DNA of 64,000 nucleotides from Siderastrea radians (taxonomy: Eukaryota; Cnidaria; Anthozoa; Scleractinia; Rhizangiidae): positions 54,563,341 through 54,627,340 of the forward strand of contig OZ024890.1 in assembly GCA_964017195.1 (NCBI GenBank), written 5' to 3'. Shown here in pieces: positions 13,407 to 24,664 of the stretch. A program made the position numbers and the translations under genes. Numbering within the stretch: position 1 is the stretch's first letter; every line of letters begins with the position of its first letter. The notes beneath the pieces were generated by a model that was not told where the DNA came from, ran no database searches, and worked only from the letters and a program-made list of their open reading frames with translations.

Positions 13407-14677
13407 ATAGCGTTTGATAGTGTCGACCACCAAATACTGTTACGAAAACTACAAGACGTTGGCGCCTCAACTAGTGTGCTACAATGGCTTAACAGCTATC
13501 TCACAAATAGATATCAAGTTGTACGAATTCACTCCACTGTTTCCAATCCAATACCAATTGAATATGGAGTACCCCAGGGTAGCATCCTGGGCCCCTTGTT
13601 ATTTAGTATATACGTTAATGATCTACCGGAAGCTCCACGAAATTGCTCTACTGAATGCTATGTAGATGATACAAAATTGTTTGTTTCCTTTCATTCACAA
13701 GACCCCCGACGGATTGTTCAGGAGATGAACGAAGACCTCCTCGGTGTGCGCAACTGGTGCTTCAGAAATCGGCTATTACTAAATCCAGACAAGACGAAAT
13801 TAATTGTTTTCGGGAGCCGACAGATGACTTCGAAGCTCCATGATTTTCGTTTGTCTTTGTTGGGAAAAGACATCTCCCCTGTACAATCAGCCAAAGATCT
13901 CGGCGTGATTTTGGATTCGAACTTGACTTTTGATGATCATATTAAGACCACAGTATCGGAATGTATCGCAAGCCTCGCGCAAATTAGCCGTGTCAAACAT
14001 TGTCTTGACAGAACGTCGTTGTTAACCGTGATAAATGCCTTGGTTTTCAGTAAGTTGTATTACTGCTCGAATGTCTGGGCAAATACCACAGAGAAAAATA
14101 TAAGGAAATTGCAGGCTGTGCAGAACTATGCATGTCGAATCGTTAGTGGCCCGAGAAAGTACGATCATGTAACTCCCCACTTAAAAAGTTTGTCTTGGTT
14201 ACCCGTTAAGGACCAACTATACTATCGCCAAGCTATCATGGCTTTTAAATGCATTTCCGGACACGCCCCCAAATATCTGTCGTCACAATTCATTACTCGC
14301 GAGCAAGTTACCAAGCGTACAACCAGGAGTGGCCAAAAGCTTGATATACCTCTTTTTAAAACAGCCTCAGGACAAAGAACATTTTATTACAGAACTATTG
14401 GACTTTGGAACAATTTAGATCCCTTTTTAGAACCAAGCTGTTCAGTTCAAGTTTTTAAACGTATCTTAAAGAATAAGCTTTTAGACAATTTTGTAAATAC
14501 TCCCTAAATTTTATTCATTTTTAGTATTTTGGTGACTACAAAGTTTAGATAATGTTGTAAATGTTTCTTAAATTTGATTAATTTTGATTGTATAGTTATT
14601 AGTAACTTAGTAATTTAAGTAATTGTTCCTGAAAAGCCCCATTGGGGAGGTAACAATAAAGTATGTATGTATGTACC
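13407..14677 (+). mobile_element. LINE B inserted in LINE A (5'-truncated CR1/L2-like)
   Basis: This is a second, better preserved LINE. Its open frame runs from about 13407 through 14507, beginning inside RT motif A (AFDSVDHQIL) and continuing through GVPQGSILGPLLFSIYVNDL, the catalytic CYVDDTKLF box and a thumb region (LNPDKTKLIVFG) to the C-terminal CR1/L2-style domain (SLSWLPVKDQL). The 3' UTR has a GCCCCATTGGGGAGG block and ends in a TATG microsatellite tail (about 14660-14677), as is usual for this LINE group. The 5' truncation at motif A and the tail fix its orientation and borders. Confidence 0.85.
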
Positions 14678-15414
14678 TTCATTATAACGGTCATAATAGT
14701 TTTTACTCTAGTCTCATGAAAATGACTGACTATTACAATTTCTGTGACTTTAATTGTAATTCATTGAATGAAGGTAAAATCAAACAATATGAAGATCTCA
14801 TGAAAAAGAAATATATCTCTTACTGGAACCAAACCCTTCAACATTCGCAAAAACTTAGTTTTTTATTACACATTCAAAAAGAATTATAGCCTTTCTGCCT
14901 ACCTAGATCTAACAAGAAAGAACCCATCTAGAAAATCATTAGTAAAACTGAGAATTAGCAATCATAAACTTCGGATTGAAACAGGTAGATACGACAAAAT
15001 ACCTCGTGATGAGAGGTTATGTAGTCTCTGCAATTGTAACAAAATTGAAGATGAAACTCATTTTTTACTAGATTGCCCGAGCTATTCTTCGATAAGAGAC
15101 CGGTTCTTTTCTAAAATAGAACCCAAAATCCTATTTCTACGACTATTATCACATGAGACCTTATTGTCACATCTAATGAATTGTACTGATTATTTTATAA
15201 ATATTCAATTAATTTCATTCATCTCGTCATACTTTGAACAGAGAGACAAACTAGTTACAATGGCTACCTCTCTGAATGGTCAAAAATAAGAAATGGTTGT
15301 AATCTCTTTAGTTATTTTAATTAAGTAAGAAATTAATAATTAAATTTTAAGTTGCTTTTGCAATACTGTAATACTTTGTTATAGTCATGCAAATAAAGCT
15401 TGTTGTTGTTGTTG
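14678..15414 (+). mobile_element. LINE A, 3' part: C-terminal zinc knuckle and tail
   Basis: LINE A resumes after the insertion. The conceptual protein continues as HYNGHNSFYSSLMKM, has one frame break in a T-run near 14860, then reads through a CCHC-like zinc knuckle (RLCSLCN ... DETHFLLDC) to a stop at 15287-15289. The 3' UTR ends with AATAAAGC followed by a TTG microsatellite (about 15398-15414). Together with 12571-13406 it is one element split by LINE B. Confidence 0.8.
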
Positions 15415-15700
15415 GCTGGTTTAATGAGTGCGTTTCCTGTCAAATGATATTCCAGTTCTACACTGTTAAGTCAGGTAACAGGGTAAATCAGCCTAGTATC
15501 CAGGCTTTCTCTTCTCGCTCACACGACTTGGCGCGAAATTTCGTGTTGGGTGACGTCACGACATTTTGCACCAAGTCGAGTCGAGTAAGCGGGAGGAGAC
15601 CGCCTGGGTACTAGGTTGAGGATAAATGTGACAGTGTCCATGAGTAGTACCAACCATACATTCTCATCCCTAAAAGGTACCAAGGGAAGTTCCGTCACTT

Positions 15701-16082
15701 AGGGCGCGTTCTTTTGGGACTATTCCGGAATAGGAATACTCGGAATAGACGGTATTTGTGTTCTTTTGGGAGCGATTCCGTTTTCGGAATGAACGGAATA
15801 TCATTCCGTTCATTCCGGCTGCTCCCGATAGCAGAATGAACAGAATGAAAGGAATACGGTTTACTCGGAATAGCCAGAATACGTGTTCTTTTGGGAAATT
15901 TTTGGCGGGAAATCCTACGCGGCCGCCTGTGCGTGCGCAGACATAGTAGTTCTCAGTTCACCTCCGCCATGGGTATTCTGTTTTCAGAAGAAGCGTTCTT
16001 TTCGAAATTGAAATTCCGTGTATTCTGTTATTCCTAAACCGGAATAAGAATAGCCGGAATAGTCCCAAAAGAACGCACCCTT
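15701..16082. mobile_element. MITE with about 29-bp terminal inverted repeats
   Basis: The left end (15701-15729) and right end (16053-16082) are near-perfect inverted repeats built on GCGTTCTTTTGGGACTATTC. Related CGGAATA-type motifs fill the interior. There is no coding capacity. The termini resemble those of hAT-type nonautonomous elements, but no clear 8-bp target duplication was identified. Confidence 0.8.
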
Positions 16083-16553
16083 ATATGAAAACCCCTGGGC
16101 AAATCATCTTTCAGCCAGGGAGTTTGTTTCCTTCTTGGGTATCAGGGAAACGCACATAAATTCATTTGCTCTGTCAGCTTTGGTAGCCTTCTTTGTTTTC
16201 TGTACACGAGGTTAATTTTACAAGCATCGCACGTCTTACGAGAACTTATTCTTAGCCAGACACGCGGTTTCTTGAAAGCCCGATACTTTTCGAGCCGATT
16301 TCGTACAGCATAATTCATACTTAATCTTGTAAATAACTGAAGAAGTTTAAGCATGAAACCTTGCTAAAGTTGGAGATTTCTTGTATTTAACTAAGAGTTG
16401 TTAAAACAACAGCTTGGTGCCGGGAATGAGTGCTTCATGTTTTCACCAAAGACTTTTCGGGGTCAAAACGTTTTGGGGGCTTTCGCGAAACGCGCAACAG
16501 AAGACCGCTGGCGAGTGTTGTAACTCTGCAAAGTCTGCAAAGTAAGTGAACAT

Positions 16554-17504
16554 TTACAAGAAATTCTCCTTAGGCCTGGCCCTCAGTAACAAGTTTCGCA
16601 ATGTTTCTTTAATGGCGTGGCGAATGTGTCTCATCTTCCAGCAGTAAATCACAGGATTTAATGTAGAGTTCAGAAATGTTATTGTCAATGAGTAATTATA
16701 CAAACCCTTCATAATAACATGTGGACCAATTCCAATTACTATGGCCAACAGACTGAACGCGTGGGGCAAATAACACAGCAAAAACACGGTGTAAACATAA
16801 AATGTACCCACGGCATATTTCCTTGCAAAACTAGCTATGTCGTCATTTGGAGCATTATGCCTCTCTTGGTTTACTTGAATCTGTCGGATATGAAAATTAT
16901 GTCGCCTTACAACTTCATAAATCTTCAGGTAAAGCAAAGATGTTATAACGAGGCAAACTGCTGCAGCAATGGCGAATGTTACAGCGAACATGTTTGGATC
17001 AATCCATAAAAATATAAACGACAATATTGCACTTAGAATCCACAACGAGGTTACACCGGTCGTTACTCGAGTACGAGTGACAAGTGCCTGGTATCTGAGA
17101 TGAAGATGAACGGCCAGGTATCTGTCCATACTTACAGCCATCACTCCAAATAACGAAGCTGAAGTGAAGAAAATTATCACAGACGTAAAAGCTGTGTAGG
17201 CATCACAAGAGAGGTCCAACTGCTGAATTGATCTCGACAACAAGGCAACGTAAAATGGCTGGTTGAGCAAACCAATGCCTAGATCAGAAATTGCAAGGCT
17301 AAGAAGCAGCGTTTTTAAAGGCGTTGACACGGCATTCGTTTTCCTTACTGCGTGAATCGTTACGCAGTTAAAGATTACGGTTGAACAAGCCAAAATGGCA
17401 TTCAAAATGCAGTTAGCCATTAACGATGAATGAAGATGTTCGACATCGGCCATTGAAGGAAGAAAATGCAGTAGCTCTTTACAGAATGACTCTGAGTTTA
17501 TCAT
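16554..17504 (-). CDS. Rhodopsin-class (class A) G protein-coupled receptor
   Basis: An intronless, complete 316-residue seven-transmembrane receptor that would sit in the plasma membrane and signal through heterotrimeric G proteins; the ligand is unknown. TM1 covers about 29-53. TM2 has LAISDLGIGLL with the conserved Asp74. TM3 ends in MDRY (DRY at 127-129). TM4 has Trp155. TM6 has CYLP at 244-247, a variant of CWxP. TM7 has NPVIY at 283-287, followed by a short helix-8-like tail. The second extracellular loop is very short and has no cysteine, although Cys100 is present at the top of TM3; this resembles melanocortin/adenosine-type receptors, a group with many intronless members in cnidarians. 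The first Met is used; Met18 or Met29 would also leave all helices intact. No neighbour suggests the ligand. Confidence 0.9.
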   Translation of the reverse strand: MINSESFCKELLHFLPSMADVEHLHSSLMANCILNAILACSTVIFNCVTIHAVRKTNAVSTPLKTLLLSLAISDLGIGLLNQPFYVALLSRSIQQLDLSCDAYTAFTSVIIFFTSASLFGVMAVSMDRYLAVHLHLRYQALVTRTRVTTGVTSLWILSAILSFIFLWIDPNMFAVTFAIAAAVCLVITSLLYLKIYEVVRRHNFHIRQIQVNQERHNAPNDDIASFARKYAVGTFYVYTVFLLCYLPHAFSLLAIVIGIGPHVIMKGLYNYSLTITFLNSTLNPVIYCWKMRHIRHAIKETLRNLLLRARPKENFL

Positions 17505-19607
17505 CGTTAATTGCCAAAAAATTAAGTGGAAAAAATAGGGTTAACAGAGTTGCCAAATAAATGCCGTGTGCTAACATCAAGTTTCGTGACTTTTAAATAT
17601 TTCTTTACAGCCGTTTCTCACTGAATAATTGAAGAAGGCTAATTATGCGGTGTGCTACTTAGACAATATTGCAGCTAGGTTTTGAATAAAAATCTTTTCT
17701 GACGACGTAAGCGTCTTGCCTACCTTTTTATCTTAAGCATTGATAAGCGTTGCTACCGGTCAAATAAAATTTCGCAGCGAACAGACAATTACGGTGTCTT
17801 CGTTGCATTTCATTAGCACTGATAACATGTTAATAATTTGATGTTAATCATTGTAATATTTCGACAAGAATTTTAGCCTTAAAAAGTGGTTTCATTGAAA
17901 ATCCAAAAAGGAAAGAATACTTGAGGCATCAGTTAAATTTGTTCAAACGATCTTCACAATAAGGCATTTTTGTTTATCGATTTAGCAGAAGTGTAGACAT
18001 AACCATCAGTTACTCGTATTCAATGAATTTACTCTTATTTTACGTGGTTAATTGGTTTGTGGCAAAAAAGGGCGCAAAAAATCGTAAGTTCGCCAGCGAC
18101 GGCCCGATCAACAATGACGAATGCCGCCAGCCTGTTACTTATTATTTCAGTCAGAAACTGTAGGCCCTTTTATCTTAGATATATAAAATGCAGAAAACAT
18201 CGCTGAGTAATTGCTCTCATAACAGACATTCATGACTGATCGTCGTGGGGAAAATGCAAATACGAGAATCATTATCATAGTGTTGACCATTAAGCTATGA
18301 GACCGAGGCAGCGGTCTGATTGGCTCTTTCCTGATGGGCTATCACCTCATAGTGCAAAACCTGTGAGTAGAGAAATGGCACGAACAAAAGTGGCGAAAAG
18401 TACAGTCCTTCTGGGGAAACCCCCCACCTAACCCTCCCCTAACCCAACATTTTTTACTTATTATCACTTAGAGCAAAATGTTGAGTTAGGGGGGGTAAGT
18501 CGGGGGTTTCCCAGAAACGTGGAATGATCCCTTCTTTCAACAGGAACATGTGTTTTGGTAACTTGGTAAAATTTCTTATAATCCGGGATGATGTTTAAAA
18601 AAATTAATCGACTCGCCGTACAGGGACCAAGATATATGTATTATAACATCATAATCTACTCAGGAACTCATGGGTAACAACCAAGGTAAGCTTACAAAAA
18701 ACGGTCGCGCTAGCTTTGCCCTTGGAAAGTAAAATTTCTTTTGATTATTTTGCAAAAATATAAACTAAATATCGTGGTCTTTAGATCTTCTTAGACAATT
18801 AGACCACTAGTCCGCCTTTTTTTGTGAACGATAGTAAGCTCGACTCAGGGACCGCGGAGACCATTTTAAATTGGTAGGGCTAAAAAATCTGGTCAAGACT
18901 TCGTAAAGCGCATATGCAAAGTTAGACGCGTTTTTTTACATTCAAGTGGTAAAATTCATACATTATCCATGTCATCTGGAGACCTAAAAACTCAACCCAA
19001 GCAAAAAAGTGGTAAGGCTATAGCTCTACCAGCCCCTCTCCCTCCGCGGTCTCTGCGGCTTCCTTCTTGGCTCATAGAAGGACTTGGACTATGGTGTTAG
19101 AGCTTTTACACAAAATCCGCCTAGAACTCTAAGAGTAAGATGTTAAGTAATTTCTTGGAGGGAAGAAACATAATCACTTTAAAACGATTTTCAGAGACAC
19201 AAGGGAAGATTTCAATATCTTTTGGCTTCTAAACTGAAAGTAATATTAAAAATAGACGAAAATAAACGTTTATGTCTCCGGCTATTTGCTTTCTGACTAC
19301 TAAAAGGACAGGGAAGACGTCTCCCTTGATTTCAATATAAATTTTAGCTTTCTTTACCCGTTATCTGAAGATGCAATGATTACAAATGGTTATCTTTAAT
19401 AAGAAGTCCATTGATATCCTTGCTTTAATGACGTCTTTCATATCGCGGAACAGTCTTTTTAACGGAAGACAATCCAAGTCTTTTGGCGTGATGAGCATGT
19501 AAAGCGAGTTGTTGTTTTTTTTTAAACTATATCCAGCTAATTTAATTTCTAGCATTATGCTGCCGCAAAAATGGAACGGCAATCAGTCAACGTCAAAGTA
19601 GCAGACG
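17505..19607. other. Noncoding stretch between GPCR and UGT genes
   Basis: No gene is supported. It holds the inverted repeat at 18411-18515 and otherwise AT-rich sequence. A 16-base ATG-plus-splice-donor arrangement at 18669-18686 has no partner exon that I could find. Confidence 0.4.
18411..18515. repeat. Imperfect inverted repeat, MITE-like
   Basis: A CTGGGGAAACCCCCCACC-type left arm and a GGGGGTTTCCCAG-type right arm flank an AT-rich centre. Both arms carry a TAACCC/GGGTTA-like block and AACATTTT/AAAATGTT. This looks like a short hairpin MITE. Confidence 0.65.
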
Positions 19608-19925
19608 ATGGTTGATACTCTTGACCTTATATCCGAAAAAAGAAAGATGTATATTTCAATCTGTCACGGCCGAGAGACAAAGAAAAAATCTGAGTCCCCC
19701 ACGGATCCCTCCTCTCTTCCCCCTCCTGCCCGTCCTAACAGCTCGTGCCTTCTGCACTTGCCCAAAATAACAAAAGAACATATTTTTCCTCGTGCGTACG
19801 CCCGTGTTCGGGCTCCCTATCATTTTTCTCGTCTGGTTCTCATTCTCAAAATAGCGTTGCGTGACACACATTGCGTGATCTTCCAGCGCAGGTTATCGCG
19901 GGCGCAACCCAAGCCATTGTCAAAA

Positions 19926-21503
19926 ATGGTGCCGGTGGTGCCTCAAATCAGCTGTGAGTTCATTTTATTTCTAGCTTTCATGTCCTGTCCTGTTGCTTTT
20001 GGCAACTCCCAAAAGGCCCATATTGTTGGAATACCAAGTATAGGAACAAGCCACGGCCTTGTGTACGCAAAAATCGGCCGAGAGCTTGCAAGGAGAGGTT
20101 ATAAATACACCCTTGTTGTTCCAATATGGCAAGAAAAGGAACTCAGAGAGTCTGAAGGGAGCTTAGATTGGCTAGACGTGAGGTCTTATGAAACTACAAT
20201 CACGGGAAAAGACCTCGAAAAAGTCATAATAAAAGAAGCGGAAGGAAAGCTGAACATTACCGAGAGAAACAACTTTTGGAAAGCTACCTGCGAAAGCTTG
20301 CTTCAAAGCAGAGATCTATTGGAAAACCTCAGAAAAACAGATCTGGTTGTCTGTGATATTACAAGTATATGTTGTGCGATTGTGGCGGACGTTTTGAAAG
20401 TGAATCGCGTTGATTTGGCTCCTATTGGATTTGTCGACCCTTATGTAAGCTTCATTCATAACTTTCCTTCACCTGTGGCGTACGTACCACATGGAACCGT
20501 CAAACTTCCGAAGAGGTTGATGTTTCTTGACAGAGTGCAAAATCTAATACTCTACATTATTGCGTATATAATGCACGAATTCGTTTTCATGCCGCCATTT
20601 GAAGACCTCTGGAGATCTCACGTGAAAAACAGTAAATTTTCAAGCCTTAGCGAGGTTTTCAGGGCGACTGGATTGCTTTTAATTCCCAATGATTTTGCCT
20701 TGGATTTTCCCAGGCCATTTGGGGCCCACGTGAAAATAGTTGGGCCTATTCTCCCTGACCCACCTAAACCACTTCCCTCTGAAACAGAACGTTTCATCAC
20801 CCAGGGTGATCACAAAGATTTGGTGCTAGTTTCATTTGGAACAGTCATTTCAAACTTCAAGTCTGAACTTGTGGAGACCATTGCATTAGGACTTGCTAAT
20901 GTACCTGCCAAGGTGATTTGGAAGCATAAAGGTGTCCCACCTCAGAATCTTAGTGAGAATGTCAAAATTGTACCATGGATGAGACAAAATGATCTCCTAG
21001 GTCATGCAGCCACTAAGGTATTTTTGACACATGGCGGGTTAAATAGTGTCCTTGAAGGTGCATATCACGGCAGGCCTATGGTTGTGTTGCCTCTTTTTGG
21101 CGATCAACCTGCTAACGCCATGAAGGTTCAGGAGGCAGGGATTGGGGTTATACTTGACTTAAAAGACCTTACGCCAATCCTCGTCACAAATGTTATAACT
21201 GAAACTCTTAGAAATTCTAAATATGCGGAGAATGCAGCAAGAGTTTCCAAACTAATGCGTCACAGACGTATCCCTCCAACAGAAGAGGCTTGTGATTGGC
21301 TAGAATATGGGTTGCATAATAATGTGGGGTTACATTTAAGGAGCCAAGCTGATAATTTATCATCTTTTCAACTTTATCTTCTTGATGTCTTGCTTCTTTT
21401 AGCTGTGGTTCTACTTGGTCTCAGTGTTTTGTTCTATTTTTCTCTGAAGTATTTCATTCTATGTGTAGCTCAGATTTGCTTTAAAAAGATAAAAGCAGAG
21501 TGA
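19926..21503 (+). CDS. UDP-glycosyltransferase (UGT family, ER membrane)
   Basis: Transfers a sugar from a UDP-sugar to small lipophilic acceptors such as steroids, pigments or xenobiotics. The 525-residue product matches the usual UGT length. It has an N-terminal signal peptide (about 1-26), an acceptor-binding half with the TSHG segment around the expected catalytic His and an Asp in LVVCDI, and the C-terminal donor-binding signature: WMRQNDLLGH, then THGGLNS, HGRPMV and PLFGDQPAN. One transmembrane helix lies near the C-terminus, and the last five residues, KIKAE, fit the KxKxx ER-retrieval pattern. The frame is open 106 codons further upstream (to 19608), but that part is low-complexity; the start at 19926 has a good AAAATGG context and directly precedes the signal peptide. 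The gene is intronless. The substrate cannot be told from sequence. Confidence 0.92.
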   Translation: MVPVVPQISCEFILFLAFMSCPVAFGNSQKAHIVGIPSIGTSHGLVYAKIGRELARRGYKYTLVVPIWQEKELRESEGSLDWLDVRSYETTITGKDLEKVIIKEAEGKLNITERNNFWKATCESLLQSRDLLENLRKTDLVVCDITSICCAIVADVLKVNRVDLAPIGFVDPYVSFIHNFPSPVAYVPHGTVKLPKRLMFLDRVQNLILYIIAYIMHEFVFMPPFEDLWRSHVKNSKFSSLSEVFRATGLLLIPNDFALDFPRPFGAHVKIVGPILPDPPKPLPSETERFITQGDHKDLVLVSFGTVISNFKSELVETIALGLANVPAKVIWKHKGVPPQNLSENVKIVPWMRQNDLLGHAATKVFLTHGGLNSVLEGAYHGRPMVVLPLFGDQPANAMKVQEAGIGVILDLKDLTPILVTNVITETLRNSKYAENAARVSKLMRHRRIPPTEEACDWLEYGLHNNVGLHLRSQADNLSSFQLYLLDVLLLLAVVLLGLSVLFYFSLKYFILCVAQICFKKIKAE

Positions 21504-21940
21504 CTGTATGTGGATGAAAACAGCACCCAGGAAGTGCTTTCTTAATATTATTAAGCAATCTGATTTATTCTTATGTTTATTAATGTAATTTTAAGATGAT
21601 TATATTTTAGTAGTAATAATTAATATATTACTATAGGTTTTATTATGGTTTTGTCACAGTTTTATAATTAAGTAAGATGTGTAAGGATTTGAGTGAAAAA
21701 AAAGGGAAGAAAAACATTGATCATCACAGACAAGCTAGGTCACTTATGAATAATTTGTGATCACTGATTGAGTTCCCCTTCAGGTGAAAATATATAAATT
21801 TGTAATAGTAGATTATAGTAGTTTGAAACTGAAAATGACAATATCAGATCAAGGCATGATTTAAAATAAGATATAGAAACCACTTTCCACATTTATAGGG
21901 TTATACCCAAACTTTTGAAGAGTTGTACTACCATGGATTC
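21504..21940. other. UGT 3' flank
   Basis: AT-rich 3' flanking sequence. I found no canonical AATAAA close to the stop, so the transcript end is not defined. Confidence 0.3.
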
Positions 21941-22215
21941 TGGGGTCATGGTGTAGTAGTGGTTAGCGTGTTGGACTTCAGATCTGAAGGTCTGTGGTTC
22001 GATGCTACATCCCTGCCATCGTGTTGTTTCCTTAAACAAGAAACCTTACCCCACATTGTCTCTCTCCACCCAGGTGTATAAAATGGGTTCTGGCGACATA
22101 CTGCTGGGGTAACCCTGTGATGGACTAGCATCCCAACCAGGGGGGAGTAGCAATACTCTCAGTTGCTTCATGCTACAGCGTGCGACTTTACCCTTTCTAC
22201 CAGGGATAGGCTGCA
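21941..22215 (+). repeat. tRNA-derived SINE, near full length
   Basis: The tRNA-like head has an A-box-like stretch (TGGTGTAGTAGTGG) and a B-box-like GTGGTTCGATGC, then the conserved SINE body with CACCCAGGTGTATAAAATGG, GGGGTAACCCTGTGATGG and CTAGCATCCCAACCAGG. It would be transcribed by RNA polymerase III and moved by a partner LINE. Confidence 0.8.
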
Positions 22216-22379
22216 ACAGTAGACACCTTTTTTAGCATTTGTTTTTGAGGATGATTTAGGTCGAATAAAAATGAGGGGAAGTATGGAATCATGATGCAAA
22301 GTATTTTGAGTTGTGTTTTTCACCTACAAGCTTTTTCCAGTTACCTTGATCTCTGCCAATTTAAAGGCTGGCAACTTGA

Positions 22380-22575
22380 TATGGGCAGAGGCACAGTTGT
22401 AAGCGTGTTGGACTGTCAATCACAATTTTGATGGATAGTTGGTTTCTGTATCATGTTGTTCCTTAGCCAGAGCATTTTTCTCTCCAAGGTGAATATTGGC
22501 ACCAGAAAACCATTAGAGAAGTCTGGAAAATGCTGGCATAACATTAACCCTGTGATGGACTAGTGCTGCATTCAG
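22380..22575 (+). repeat. Second copy of the same SINE, 5' part
   Basis: A diverged copy of the SINE at 21941-22215: AAGCGTGTTGGACT near the head and AACCCTGTGATGGACTAG in the body. It is interrupted at 22576 by the TIR element and resumes at 23082. Confidence 0.7.
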
Positions 22576-23081
22576 CAGACCTGCCAATCCCTAAAACATG
22601 CAAATCTGGAGACTTAGAAAAAAAGCCCAGAAAAACCTGGAGAAATTATGGGACCTCAAACCTGGAGATTTCCAAAATATGTGTTACATTAAAATAAAAA
22701 TAGTAGATTTCTTTACCTTATTTGTGCTACCTATTGTTTCATTTGCCACATGTTTTGAAGAGTCAGTTTCTGTTTTGCTGTCAATGCAAGGCACTGTTTT
22801 GAGTTAACTGTTCACAGCTCTAGCTTCCCCAGAGACCTTAGTGCATCTATGTTTTACAGAAATGAGGTTGGAATTGCACCCAGGTTTCCCTCAAACATTA
22901 GATGCGACAAATTTGGCCATTTTTAACACGGAGCTTTCAATATTGCTTCATACTACCTGAATTGTTTGGCAATTTCAAGATTTTCTGATTCCCGTGAGAT
23001 TTGGAGGCCAAATTGTGAGACCGTGAGTTGATACCCCAAACCGTGAGTCTCATGGTGAAACCGTGAGAGTTGGCAGGTCTG
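22576..23081. mobile_element. 506-bp TIR element inserted in a SINE
   Basis: The ends are perfect 12-bp inverted repeats: CAGACCTGCCAA at 22576 and TTGGCAGGTCTG at 23070-23081. The hexamer ATTCAG stands directly outside both ends (22570-22575 and 23082-23087) and fits a target-site duplication. The element splits the SINE: ATCCAGG in the other SINE copy corresponds to ATTCAGG here. It has no transposase, so it is nonautonomous. Confidence 0.75.
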
Positions 23082-23115
23082 ATTCAGGGAGGAAATTGTA
23101 TCACTGCTGCAGGGC
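23082..23115 (+). repeat. 3' remainder of the interrupted SINE
   Basis: The sequence ATTCAGGGAGGAA...TATCACTGCTGC aligns with the body of the SINE at 22130-22170 and continues the copy that ends at 22575. Confidence 0.55.
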
Positions 23116-24082
23116 TTAAATATAATTTTCTGGTACCTAATTAACCATCCAGGTTACTAGACAAAAGTTTTGTTAACCAAATCCTAACATGTACTGTCCA
23201 AGAATCCAAATTAGGGAATAGAAAAGTGGAGTAAATATGAAGGTTGACAACAGTGACCATAAACATTTTACTCAATAACTTTAATGCCATTGGTTTGAGC
23301 CTCTGCCATCAAATTTCTATAATCTAACTCATTACCTAACTCTGCTCATTTTGATAACAAATGTTTGAAAGAGAAAATCTCAAAACAGAAATACATGTCG
23401 GCATATTGTGAGAATTGATTTTCCCTTAACTAGAGGATTTTGTCCAAAACATTTACTAACCATTTTGGGTTACCTAGGCTAATGTTTAGTAACCAAATGT
23501 TGAAAACTTCTAACCATTGGTTAATGGGATACTGTTAAATTTGAGCCCTGAATTTGTCTACTTCCAGTCATTTTCAGCAACAGAGGCTTGGTCTATTTGC
23601 TGGAACCAACAATCGGTCAAAGACTTTCATGTGACCTAACTGGATTTACACCTTGTTTGGTTGAGAAACAACCACGGATCATGCATCTTAGTTGTTTGTG
23701 TTGTTGCGGTTGGAGCAGTATCACTAATATAGACACAGGCTTACCATCTTCTGTTTGTGTGATATGCTGTGCATTTATAATGGCCGTATCGTTTTATGAA
23801 CTAGCAAAACTAAATGCGAAATTTAGGGTTTTTAAAACTAAAGAAAATTAAATAAAACTCTTAAAATTGCTGCCCTAAGGTTTTGTCATGAAAACATCTT
23901 TTTTGAGAGCCTCTCTGTTTATTTCGGTGATTTAAAAATCACCGAAATAAACAGAGAAAAAGGAAAGTGAAACCTTATGACAGTTCAGTTTTAAAAGCCC
24001 TAAGCCTCTAGGTTTTAGAAGCCAAACAGTGAACCAGCTAGCTATTTGATCAGTCATACCATCGGTCAGGCATCCATTCATT
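23116..24082. other. Noncoding stretch with a perfect hairpin
   Basis: Positions 23912-23957 form a perfect inverted repeat of about 20 bp per arm (CTCTGTTTATTTCGGTGATT and its complement) with almost no loop. No gene is supported here. Confidence 0.5.
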
Positions 24083-24160
24083 GTCAGTCAATCGGTCAGT
24101 CAGTCAGTCAGTCAGCCAGTCAGTCGGTCAAGCAGTCAGTCATTCAGTTGGTCAATGAGT
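24083..24160. repeat. CAGT-type microsatellite
   Basis: A run of CAGT tetramers with substitutions (CGGT, CAGC, CATT). Short translated frames here only reflect the repeat. Confidence 0.85.
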
Positions 24161-24187
24161 TCCTCAACCAGCGAGTAATACAGTTAA

Positions 24188-24664
24188 AAGGGACACTGTC
24201 ACCAATATTTAGGATAACTTTGAAAAGCTAAAAGACATATTTTAATGAGCAAAAGCCGAAAATTCTAGTTGAGTTTTTGATTAAAACTACTCTACCAGTT
24301 CTCTGAGACTAGGCGTTCCCTCCTCCCTACCCCCCAGTCCCCCATTTTTTTCTCCCGCATTCTCGCTACCCTTCCCCTTCCCTGTTAATGCCTGCTATGC
24401 AGGCTACAATTAAGTGTGTTTGGCTGCGGATCGCTAGGATGGAAATGGTTGCAATTTGAAAACGTCGAGCTGATGTTTTCAAGTTTTTCCTTTGTTTCGT
24501 GGAAACATCGCCAGTAACTGACTATGGTTTGTTCTTCCTTTGAGAAAATCATTCGATTTCCTTCTCTTGATGTTCTAGGAGTATTCTGTGTACGTGAAAA
24601 AGCATTTAATTGAAAATTCAGCAATTTTTTCACCCGTGACAGTTTTTCCCGGTGACAGTGTCCT
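24188..24664. mobile_element. TTAA-flanked MITE
   Basis: The ends are AAGGGACACTGTCACC (left) and the complement of AGGACACTGTCACC (right), giving TIRs of about 14-16 bp. TTAA lies immediately outside both ends (24184-24187 and 24665-24668), the target duplication made by piggyBac and Kolobok-type transposases. No transposase is encoded. Confidence 0.7.

Noticed and set aside
18669..18686. Tiny first exon encoding MGNNQ followed by a GTAAGC donor
   Set aside because: Only 16 coding bases, with no partner exon identified; chance occurrence is likely.
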